A DNA stretch of 64,000 nucleotides from Klebsormidium nitens (lineage: Eukaryota > Streptophyta > Klebsormidiophyceae > Klebsormidiales > Klebsormidiaceae). The stretch's first letter is position 1, and the number at the start of each line of letters is the position of its first letter. Position numbers and translations under genes: made by a program. Under the pieces are notes generated by a model that worked only from the letters and a program-made list of their open reading frames with translations, ran no database searches and was not told the DNA's origin. The DNA lies in NCBI GenBank assembly GCA_000708835.1, contig DF237061.1, forward strand, positions 1-64,000, given 5' to 3'. This document shows positions 36,258 through 48,200 of the stretch, piece after piece.

Positions 36258-39200
36258 ATGGGATTCAATATGCTGCTCACGGCAGCTCTGCTATTGCTCT
36301 ACCTCAGTGCTGCCTGCGAGGCGCAGGGGCAAGGGATCGATGAGAGGCCCGCTCTTGTCGGGCGCGCAAAAACCGCAGCTGGATGGAAAGAGGAGCTGGT
36401 CCTTGTCCGACAGGACGAGTGGATGCAGGAGGGGGGGGGCGTGTTAGGAGAGGGGCGCAGCAGGCATGAAGCAGGGAGGGCTGCCGACTTGGGGGTTGGC
36501 TTCCGGGAGGCTTCTGAATCTGGACAGGAATTGGAGCAAAGGGCCAGGGCGAAACAGGGCAGGCCTGTGAGTTGGAGGGAGAAGGAGATTGGGTTGGTCG
36601 AGAAAAGGAACTATGACGAGCAGTCTCTCGTGGTAGGGGATGCTTTGAGCTCTCGGCCCGATGTGCATTTCTTGGTGGAGGGGTCCTTGCAGGGGGTCCC
36701 AGGGGGGGAGTTTGAAGGGCCCGAGGGCAATGGTGGAGTCTTATCCAGCATGCAGTTGGAAAGTGGGGAAAGATTTGGTCACCCTGTACTAGGTAGGAAC
36801 CACACCTCCAAGGCGTTTTCAAGAAGCAGGGGGGAGGCACTTGCCGCTGTGGCTGGCAAGTTTCAGGATGGAACTCAAGAGAGGGAGGCTTCAAAGTCAA
36901 ATGCGCGCCAACCTTCAGTCACGACAGCAGGGTTGGATGACAGCAGGGTTTTGCAGCCACGACGTCACGTTCTGAATGCCGAGCAGAGCACGGGTTGGGG
37001 CGCCTCCGATGACTCGGTAGCGTCCACGCTTTGGCATTTACTCCCTCTCACGCAGGGCCGCTCGCAGTGGGAGCGAGGGCCAGCTTTCTCCTGGTCAAAC
37101 CCCTCAAAGCCGGCCCTGCGTCTCGCCCGTCGAATCCATCAACGTCTACAAAGGGCACGCGTTTTAGCAGAGGAGAATGCAGCTGGCGTTCCTGCCGAGA
37201 ACACTCTCCATCGGAGGTATTCAAAGCTGGAAGGCTTCGCCCCCGGCCCAGCTCCACTGCCGGCACTCGGCACTTCCAGTCCTGCCTCAAACCCAGGGTT
37301 TGCTCCAAACCCGGCACCAGCGTCTGCCCCAATCCCAGGGCCTGCAGCGGGGCCTGCGTTGGCTCCCGCCCCTGCATCCCTTCCGCCCGCACCTAGTTGT
37401 CCTAATATCACTATCCCAGGGTTGACTCCAAGCCCTGACAGGAAGACGGCTTATAGCGATGGTGAGCAGGTCGCTGGTCGTTCGTATTTCAACCCTAATC
37501 TGGAATGAATCATGCTGACGCATGTGAAGGTTGTAAGTCGGCTTAGTTTAGTAGTTGGCGTGCTTCAGGTGCTTTGATTGCAAGCTAGCGCTTTGAGGTC
37601 TTTCTGGATGAGACACCTTTGGTAAACAGAATCTCCCCGCTTGCCATGAGTGTCCATTCGGCTGCAATCTCAAACATTCCTTCCTTTTGGACTTCATCTC
37701 ATTGAGGGAGTTGAGGCCCCAGTTCCTTGGTAGGGCGTGCAAGAGTTCAGGCGCATTTGACGTGAGCAGTTTATCTGAAGTCGCGCACCTTGGATAGTAT
37801 ATGGGCAAGAATCTGATTGTCTCTTCTATTTGGCCTCATCATACCATTTCCTTTCTGCAGCACTTGCCCTGGCGGCCATCAAGCTGGTTGCTTCCAATTT
37901 GACGGCGACCAAAAATTGGAGGGGGGACGATCCATGCAACAATGATTGGCCCAGAGTTTTGTGTGAACAGCAGGCAGATGGCCTGCTCTACGTCGTTCAA
38001 CTGGATCTCAGTTACATGTTCCTGGGGGGTGCGATCGCCCCTGGAATATGCCAACTTTCAAAGCTACGCTACTTGTGAGTACCCTTGCGTGCCGCGGGAT
38101 TGTTGTGGTGATTGGTTGAGTGGTATTTCCGCATAAAGTCAGTTTACTCATTCCATTGGCTTATGCAGCATCATTTTCATCGGCGGTTCGTCAGTACTAT
38201 GTTTTTCTACATTCTGTGAAGGCTGGTATATTTTTAACCTGCCTTCTTTTTTCGAATCTGCAAAAGCTGCTACGTAACAACGTTAGAATGGAATCTGCAC
38301 GCTGTGTGCCGCTCCCTTGCACACCCTCAATTTGCATCAACAGCCAAATGACTTCAACATAAGTTGGAAGAGCTTTTGTGCCTCCACAAACCTGCTTCTC
38401 CTCGTTGCTGCAGGTCTCTGGCTGGCAACAACATCAGTGGAAACCTCCCTGCATCGCTGGGGGCTATGCCTCGCCTCCAAGTTTTGTGAGTAACATAAGC
38501 GTCTGCTGAAGTCTTGAGACGGCTTTGCCCTTGCAATCCATCTACCTGCCATCATGTTGATGTTCTCCATTGCTTAGAATGTTCTCCAGCGGTCGTTTCT
38601 CCTTCTCCTGGTCCTGCACTTGAGTCGCTAGTGCCTCTGCAATCAAATGTTGTCAAGGTTGTGAATTTTTGGCTACATTTGACCCTTTTTGTGATCGTTC
38701 AACAACATAAAAGCTTGGAAGCTAAGAGCTCACTTTAGTGAATCGCATTCTCTGGCAGGCATCTGTATGACAACAACCTGACAGGGCCGCTGCCTCCAGA
38801 GTTGGGGTGGCTGTCTCAGCTGGAAGAGCTACGGGCTGAGACAAACAGGCTGAATGGGACGGTGCCTGCTTCGTTGGGGGCGCTTCAAAACCTCGTGCTC
38901 CTGTAAGCCTAGTTTCAACTCTTATCTTTGGTGGTTTGTTCTGTCTTGTATGAACTCCTAGAAAAGGGGACAGCATGAGCTTGCTGCCCAGCGTTGTGAA
39001 TCAGTTTAGTCTTTGTGTTGCTATGATTCTGTCTGCGCTTGAATGTAGGAACCGGATTGTCGTTTGGGTGGATGTACTTGAGCTTCGCACCTGCCTTTGT
39101 CCTCGTATTTCCTGCACATACCCAAGGATTGAAGGTTCTATCACACAGGAGAGGACTCCTTGTTCGTTGAATTTAGGTTCTAAGTTCCTCGGATCATGCC

Positions 39201-42200
39201 CTTTGTCAGGGGCAACGCCCAATAGGTTTACCTTCCTGTTGCAGGTCCCTTTCTCAGAATCAGCTGTCCGGCCAGATTCCCCCTTCACTGGGCCGCTCTC
39301 AGAATCTGATGATCATGTAAGCCTCCTATAATCTTTAGCCTTTGTATCTGAGAAACAGTTGTAGGAGAAAGATGGCTTGAGATATTTATCCTCAGAGAAG
39401 AGGGATGGATTTTCGTATAAGGGACCTACTAGCCTTTCGATGGTCAAGTTCGATCATTCAATGTTGTACTTCGGAGGACCCCTTTCCGCACCAGGTCCAA
39501 GGGCGCGGTCAGGAATCGACGTGTTCGGTGAAACATCTCACACAACACGGTGAAATCCTTTCACATGTTTAAGATGCCTCGTTTGAAGATCTCAGAACCG
39601 ATTATCATCGATTCTCTTCCTTGGTTGAAGCATAAAAGGGAACGGACTCGAAGCAACGATCAATCTCATGGATCAATCTCATGGTCAGAAGCATCGGTGA
39701 TGATGCACATCGTGCCTTGTCAAGCATCGTCACTTCGTTCATGTAGGAGGATCAACAACAACGGGCTGATCGGGTCGCTTCCAGCTTCGTTGACTGATCT
39801 CATCAACCTTCAAGAGTTGTAAGTAGCAGAGCAAACAATTTTTTCCTCCTGCACCCCGTCAACTGCGATCTGAAGCCTTGACGTTGCAGAGTTTTGAAAG
39901 GCTGACTGACGCTTGGTTGTCTCAGTCGACGAGGTCGAAGCAGGTCTTGTACTGTCAGTCAGCATTTGAACATGTTCCAGCAAGTGCTTGAAGATTACGT
40001 CATTTCTGCCAGATTCATTGCGCTCAGATGTTATCCATCGTCAAACGCCATCTTGGACTTTTGATTGCTTCTTGCCTGAGGTTCTTTAAAGAAAAGGGAG
40101 TTCCTTTCGTCTCTACTGATCAACAACGTTTCTGGAAATCGTGCTCAAGCTCCTGTTGACCTTGCTTTTTGCAGGGACCTCTCCTTCAACAATCTGACTG
40201 GCCCAATCTGGCCGTACCTTTTGGGGAAACTGTCTCGAGTCCAGACCCTGTAAGTATTGAGCAACTGACTTCTTCAGCAATGTGGTAATGTCACTTCTCA
40301 AAAGCCCGTCATCAGAGGCATGTATGGACTCTGGATACGTGGAAGCTTTAAGTCTGGTTCTGTGCGTCCAATATATTCTACATTATCCTGTAGACTGCAC
40401 TTGACTCCGCTGTCTGGTGCCCCCACAGGAGGCTAAACAACAACAATCTCACGGGGCCTCTCGACAGCACCGTTGGGGACATGCGAGCCCTACAGACTTT
40501 GTGAGTCAAAGCCAGCCATTCTCTTGAATTGCTCCATGCATCAAGCTGCGTGCTTTGCGTTCCCAGCTTTCAGGTTCCGGGTTCTCGAGCTGTTTTGGAT
40601 TCACGCTCCTTAGCTCTTGGAATGCTCCGTTCACCCCTCTTTTTTTAACTTGCCTTCGTATGAATGTATTATCATTTGGGTTATGTGTCAACCGTGGGAA
40701 TACGTACCCCGGCTCTTCGTCTTACTCACCAGTGGAAAAGCGGCTGAACTTTTTTGTATTCTTCCAGGGAGCTGAGCAACAACAAGCTTCAGGGGACGCT
40801 GCCAACCCGCTTGAGCGAGCTTCACAACCTGCAGTACGTGTAAGTAGACATGACCGCCTGTGTTATGACTGTCAATGACATGTTTTCTTGTCTTCATAGA
40901 TCTGTTCGGTCTTTCTTTAGCTTCTGCAAGTTATCGCCTTTGGCTCGATTGTGAGCTGCTGGTATAAACTCGCCTCGAGTCTAACTGCTCACCAGAGTCT
41001 TGATACTCTTGGTGAGCATTTATTTCTGCAGGTGAAATGCTCGAGCTGCATGGGAGGAACTTTGCAGCACGCCGGTAATTGTGTCATGGCCACGTAGTCC
41101 TTATTTGCACCAACCGTTCAGAACGGTCGGCCTCCTCAAGACGGCCAAAGTCCGTTAATCGTTCGAGTCCCTACGCTTGTCCCGTTAGCGGACGGCGTTT
41201 GAATGCTCATTGAATCTCGATTGAATCTTTGCAGGTCGATCAGGAACAATCAACTAACCGGATCTATCCCGAAGGAGCTTGGCTACAACAGCAACATCAA
41301 CTACCTGTAAGTAGCTAAGGCACTGCACTGCACACTACATAGACGATAACAGTACTGCTAAATCTTGTCTGAGACACGCAGACAAGTTTCCTTGGATTTG
41401 TTGTGTCTCACTTTCTGGCAGATGAAGGTTTGATCGTCACCCTTTTGAATTGCCAGCCTCTTCATGTCTTGGCTCCTCTTGCAGCATGCTCAGCAACAAC
41501 ACGCTGAACGGCTACCTGCCAGACGCACTTGGCAACATTCTGAATCTTCAGGAGTTGTAAGTAACCAGCCCTACTTCCGTGGGTGCGCCTATTTCAAATG
41601 AATGTTACCTTTAGAAGAGTATGTGGTTCTCAAGGTGCCTTGTTCGTGCTAAAGTTGCCATGGCCAAACAGCCTGGACGAGATTGGGTGCAGTCTCTCGT
41701 GTTATAGAGAGATTGTATGCATTGGTCTTCTTTCCCGTACTATTGAGAGGGAGGGATGCTTCGGCAGTTCGTCATCCGCGATATACTTCGCTCCCTGCTT
41801 CAGGTGGCTTGACGGCAACCAGTTCTCGGGGCCCCTACCTAGTGGGCTGGGCAACCTTGCGCAGCTAAAGAAGATGTGAGCTTTCGTTCGAACGAAACTT
41901 CTTCGTTCGTTCCTGAGCTTTAGACCGCTTCCTTGCTTCTTTGCTGTTGCAACTTTGTGCAGTGCAACCTAAGAAAACGTCTCATAAGATGTTAGGAGCT
42001 TCAATGCTTCGGTTTCGGAGGTTTGACGAAGAGACCTGACCTCCATTCATAGATTACACCCTCTCAAGAATTTGCAGTCGTCTGGTTCAAAACCAGTTTA
42101 GGGGTGTGCCCTGTTGCCAGTCAGCGGTTCCTGTTACACCTGTTCAGCTGTTCAGTTACTGGCGGTTTTTGCCTTTCTGCAAAGAAGGTGTCCATCTTGC

Positions 42201-45200
42201 AGGCACCTCGAGAACAACTTCTTCACGGGTGCGTTGCCAGACAACTTCAACGGGCTAAGCTACCTCCAAGAACTGTGAGGAACCGCTTCCCTTCAGCCGC
42301 TCTTAAGTCCACCTTGCCTCACCCTTAAGTGTACCAGAACACTTCGCTTGTTTTCATCTACCGAATGTCCCATGCTTTCTGGTTTGTCTTTCCCTGCCCT
42401 CTCAGGTTCGACTCGATCAAACACTTAACCTGTTTTGGTTGTGCTTGGTATTCTCCCTCTGCATGGTCTTCTGTGGTGTTCCATCTTTTACGAGGAATCA
42501 ACGGCTGGTCATTGATCCAAAAGCACAACAGCCTTCACTGTCACCGTCAGCGTCCAACCGTTGCATATACGAGCTCCGACCGAAAGCCGATACAAAGTTG
42601 GACGCCTGCGCAGGTGGCTGGACAACAACGCGCTGTCCGACCCCCTCAACCCGTTGCTAGCCCAGTGCTCGTCCCTCTCCGTGCTGTCCATGAACAACAA
42701 CAGTCTGACTGGGAGCCTGCCAGACGAGTACGGGGATATCAGCACCCTGACCTACGTTTCGCTCGCCAACAACTCGCTCATGGGCCCAATCCCGCTCACG
42801 TTTGGCAACCCGACGGGCCTACGTGTGATGTGAGGCCGGCCGCCAATGCGTTGCTGTTCCGCCTTTTTTTTTGGGCCAGGTTTTTCGGACGTTCTTCATT
42901 ATCTTGGATGTTTGGAAAACAGCCTATGATTGGTCCTGGGGGATCGGTGTTCCGGAGGCTATCTGTCTTTGTGGAGATGCGGACCGCTTGTCCCTGTTGT
43001 TGTTGATCGAAAGGTCCCTCTCAAATCGTGGGTTCTTTGCCCAGCACTTAAGCAGCAGTTTGCTTCCTGATCTGATCCAAACAATCTGAAAAAGAAACTT
43101 CGGTCCTTAATCTCGAACGTCTGACGTTTTGCCCCCCGCATGCTCAGAACAGCGGCTGGCAGTTCTTGGCAGAACAACCAGCTGAACGGAGCCATTCTCT
43201 GATTGCAGAAAGGCCTCTGTCCTTTGTTACGCTTATGAGGCGTCTTTACGCAAACGCCAAGGTTATTCTTTCTTTCTGAAGCGGTGTTTTGCAGAACAGC
43301 CGCCCTCTGGGACCAATTTCCAACTCCGGCGCAGTGCATTTGCTTCCCTCTTCAAGCGGTGATTGGTTTTCCTCCTGACTGCCGACTCTAAACCTCGTGC
43401 TTTTTGTGTCTTGGCAGTGCTCTGCAGAACAACCAGCTGAACGGGACCATCCCCCCGACGCTGGGAAAGCTGACGTACCTGCAACAGCTGTGGCTTCAGA
43501 ACAACAGCCTGGAGGGGGCCATTCCGGCGCAACTGGGCAACCTGAAGAACGTCGATCTCAGGTAGAGCGTCGCAACAGGTTGACTTGCGGCTTGTGTTGA
43601 ATGTCTCGGATATTCTGTCATGAGTTCTCCTGCTGCCTGTTTCGAGAAAACCCTTTTGGCAGTGCGTCTTCGTTTTGTATTGGTGCTGGCATAACGCTCC
43701 AAATGTTCATCTGTTTGGTATTGGTTTAGCGACTTTGTCACGGAAGTATGACCGAGAGCGCCGACTTCGTGGTTCTCGTTCAACTAGAATGCTGACGCTA
43801 TTCTCCTTGGGTATCAGCACCCAAGGTCTACCTTGTCATACCGCGCGTCTCAGATTTTTCTCTCACCTTCGTTTTGCGGAGTCCAAAACTGTTTTTTCGC
43901 TTCATTTTGTTAGCATCCCCTTTCCTCCCTGCCTTTCCCTCACTGCCTAGAAAACTTCTCTTAGAGATCCTGAACACCAACCACTGTTCTTAAGCAGAGC
44001 TCCTCTGATACTCTTCGGCTCGAAGCTCACTCTAGTTTCCCTTCCCCCCAGGCTCGACGGCAACCTCAACATGTGTGGCCCCTTCTTCCCCAAGGCCTGC
44101 CCCTCCCCTCCGGGCGTCGCCCCCTCCCCATCTCCCCACGTGCCCCGCCTGCCCCCCCGCTTCGGACGTCCAAAGCTGGACCGGCAGTTGCGCGTGCGTG
44201 GACGCTTTGACGCTGCATTTCCGGTTCGGGACCAAGCTGCCGTTTGACAGCGCACGGAAAGAGCTGCTGTCGCTGAGCCTCGCGAACGGGCTGGGGATCC
44301 AGCGCCAGCAAGTGAACCTCGTGGGGAATGTTACGTACAACGGGACGAACGCTTATGTAAGTTGTTTAAGTCGTCCGTGTGCATATTGTCGTTTCCGTCC
44401 ATTCTGACTTGTTGTACGAGCGTGAGGACCGGAAGGTTGTGTAAAGGTGACCTTGTCAGATCGGTACTCGGTACTTATTCTCCCTTAGGCAACCGACGTC
44501 ACTGGTTCCTTTATTTCTCATGTGGTTCCGAATGTCTGAATTAAGTGAGGCAACCGCAAAGCTTTACAGGCGTTTTCTTGCTGGGACTTGCAAGAAGACC
44601 TGCTTGTAGAAGAACAAGGCGAAAGAACAGTTGGTGACATTGACGTGTTCTTCTTTGATGCTATCCCTGAGACGAGGGCTTCTATGTCCTCTCTCGACTG
44701 CAAGTACTCTTTAAAGTTGTTTTGTCACGATGACAGAATTCGAAGAAAGGAACTGGCCGGATCTCGGAAGGAAGGAGAGCAGTCATTGATACATGTTGTA
44801 ACACACCTCGTGTTTTGGTACTTCCAGATGACCGTGAACGTACTACCGCTGGGAAACATGTCGCTCACCGAGGGGCAGATTCGGGCGATGGTGCGGGGCC
44901 TCAAGTCGCGGTCGGTGGCGCTCCCAGAGTCGATGCAGGACGTGACGAAGTACGAGGTCGTGGGGGTGGAAGTGCCACCAGACATATGTGAGCACTTCTC
45001 CTCTCTAAGTTGTGATGAATCTCTTAGAGTTCAGGAAGATGTGAGTATCCAGACAGTGTCGAAATGTCAACCCTTTTCTACGAAGGAGCTTTTCAAATGG
45101 GTATTGGTAATAAGGCAACGATACCCCTCGCTTCTCAACATCCCTGCACGATCCTCAAAGTCGTACGACGTTCTTCGTATCCTTCTGAGTCCGGGCCAGA

Positions 45201-48200
45201 GATGTTGCCATTGCACACGTTCATTTCGTTTGGCCAAAAATTTGTTTCAAAAAACAAGAAAGAGTAGAATTCAATATCTTCTTTCCGTTGCCCCCTCTTC
45301 GACCTTCTGTTCCCATTCACGACGCAACCCTGCAGTCAACCCTCATCGTCCATCTACATACCATCTCCGCAACAATAGAACCTCATTCTCACAGGATCTC
45401 CGCAACTTTTGTGCAGCTCTGACCGACCCAAAACCCAGCTCGGCCGTCATAGCGGGCGCCGCGGTCGGCGCAGTCGCCGCGCTCGTTCTCGTCCTCTGTA
45501 CCGTCTCCTTCTTCCTCCACAACCGGCTGAAACACGCCCGGGAAAAGCGCGCGAGCCTGGAAGAGGGGGGCTCTTTCGACGGCTCGATCGAGTCGGACGA
45601 CCAAGAAACGCAGCGACGCCGGTTCAGCACGTTCTTGCTAAAGTGCCTTGCGAAGGCGCCATGCAAGAACCGGGGGGAACGATGCAAACGGGGGGGTCGG
45701 AGTGGGCGCGCGAGATGGATTATTGGGAGCTTCGGAGGGCGACGAGCAATTTCGGGCGCTCGCGGCTGATCGGCGAGGGGGGGTTCGGGAGAGTGTACCG
45801 GGCGAGGATGGACGACGGGTCCGTTTTGGCGGTGAAACGGCTGAACGAAAAGTCGTCTCAGGTAAGGGGCGTGGGTTCGTCAGGTGTTCTTCAGAGAGTT
45901 CAGAGGAATGGGAGCAGGAGTTGTGCTAAATATCTGGACATAGTTTCCTCTCTCTCCGTGTCGCTTTTGTATCGAAGGGGTGAGAGAAGGATGTTCAGAC
46001 CGAACACGTTACGCTTTTCAGCCTTGTATGCTTGAACGTTTGGGCGACTGTCGTGCTAAACATGAGGCCTAACGAGCCAAGATACAGTTGCAGCTTAGCA
46101 TGGATTTGCAGGCGCTTGTCGAAAAGCAAAAGCAAGCCGCTTGTAGTGGAGTCTGACCTTTGGAGATGGTGGTTGAATGGGTCTCATGCTCTGCTTGGAA
46201 CGTCGAGTAAGCCTCCCTTCCTGAAGGGGGGACAATCGCACCGTGCTTGACACTATTCTTGCTTTTCTGCCAGGGCGAGAGCGAATTCTGGGCGGAGGTG
46301 TCAACGCTGGGCCGATTGGCCCATCCACACCTGGTGAAGCTGGTTGGCTACTGCAGCCACCGAGGGGAGCGACTCGTTGCGTACGAGTACATGCCCAAGG
46401 GAAGCCTCAAGGACTACCTTCACGGTGGGTTTCCGTTTAAGGCTGCAGAGCACCCTCGAGCGCAAAAGCTGACAGCTGCCAGTCCAAGCCGTATTGTCCA
46501 GATTGGGGAACGTTATTCCAGAATTCGGATAAGACTTGAGAAATATGCCATGTTCAAAATCCTTGTCATAGCGGACCTCGCTCGTCCCGTGGGCTTTGAC
46601 AGTAACCTTGCTATTGTGGAATGGTCGATGCAGAAAGCCTTCCATCACCAGTTCCGTTTTGTCTTGTTTGCGAATCTTACTTACAGGACGCATTTTTCCT
46701 GGGGATGACAGCCAGAACTCATCACGCAACCAGACAACTATCGACCAGGCAATATTACAAGCAATGGGCGCTTTGGATGGCGATCACTAATTGAGAACCC
46801 CATTTTTAGAGCAGCAATCAACTTCTGTGATGGCCCGCAGGCTATGGGAGTCAGAGCGCAATTCTGGACTGGCCGAAGCTTGCAGGAGTGTTGTCAACAC
46901 TAAACTGGGTACAGCACACTGATTTTACTCGCAAACCCGGGATATATGCCGAACCTTCGCAAAAGTTTGCAGACTATGGGAGCCAGAAGGCGGGCCCGAA
47001 ACACGCAAAACAAGTTGGAAACGCTGACTTCGTCAAGCCAGCGACCCAAAACGCTTATACTGATCTACTCTTGCTAGCTCCGCAGGCTACCGTAGCCAGA
47101 AGCGGTCCTCGACTGGCCGACAGAGGCCTAGCAAATTGAAAACGCCCATGTCGTAAAGCACAGCAACTTGAAACGCTAACGCTAGGTTCTCTTGCGTTCC
47201 CGCAGGCTATCGGAGCCAGATGGCGGTCCTCGATGGGCGACCCAGGCATACCTAAACAAAAACGGGTTTCCGTAAAGCACAGCGGCCAAACGCTTTTATT
47301 GAGCTACTCTTGCGATCCCCGCAGGCTATGGGAGCCAGAAGGCGGTTCTCGACTGGTCAACAGGCTTGATTATCAGAAACGCCGAATCACGTAAAGCACA
47401 GCTTATATTGAGCTTCTCTTGCGATTCCCGCAGGCTATGGGAGCCAGAAGGCGATCCTCGACTGGGCGACGCGAATGCGCATCGTTGTGGGTGCGGCGGA
47501 GGGTTTGGCGTTTCTGCATGCGGCGATCCCGTCGGTGATCCACCGGGATTTCAAGAGCAGCAACATTCTGCTGGATGGAGATTTGGGGGCCAGGGTGGCG
47601 GACTTCGGGTTGGCGCGAGAGGGGCCCAGCGAGCCGGTCACGCATGTTTCGACGCAGGTAAGAGTTTTGGCAAGCATTATGATAGCAGGAAAAAGGTCAG
47701 ACGTGTAACGATTGAGGGATTGGGATTGAGATTGAGAGGAGGTATATGAGGGAAACAAACAACACGGAACCGAAAGAGCTGAGGGAGAAGAAGCGATGCG
47801 GGCAGTACGTATTCTGCCGATGGTTAGAGAGCAATCTCATCCTATCATAAGAAAAGCAAGGGAGTTGCAAAAGGGTCTCGCTCTGATATGGTCCACACTA
47901 CCTAGCTGCACCGAGTCGTGGAACCTTTGCCCCTGCGAGATGACAAGAAAAAGAAAGTTCACATTATTTGTCGATACGCCTGCCGATGCCACTGAAAGAC
48001 GAGGATCCCGTCGCACATGCGAACCACCCTTGGTTACTCAGCAGTCGACTACCTTAGAGAGCAGATTCTTACTCTGTCAATTGCGCTTAAGGCTTAAACG
48101 AACTCTCCTCGTGAAAGAGGTTCTGCTCAAACATCGGTCGCCAAAGGTCAAACTGATAGCTGAGGCACAGTGGTCCCTTTTCACTGCAGGTGCGGGGCAC

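Noticed and set aside
41120-41195. tRNA-like TTCGAGTCC word in a receptor-kinase intron
   Set aside because: I could not fold an acceptor stem, D arm and anticodon arm around it.
45417-45861. Two kinase exons separated by a tiny intron to explain the frame change
   Set aside because: No GT..AG pair leaves a plausible intron length between the juxtamembrane and kinase blocks. A one-base error at a G run is simpler.
46841-47433. CRISPR-like spaced repeats
   Set aside because: The regular spacing is superficially similar, but the repeat is an exon edge, the spacers are similar to each other, and the genome is eukaryotic.
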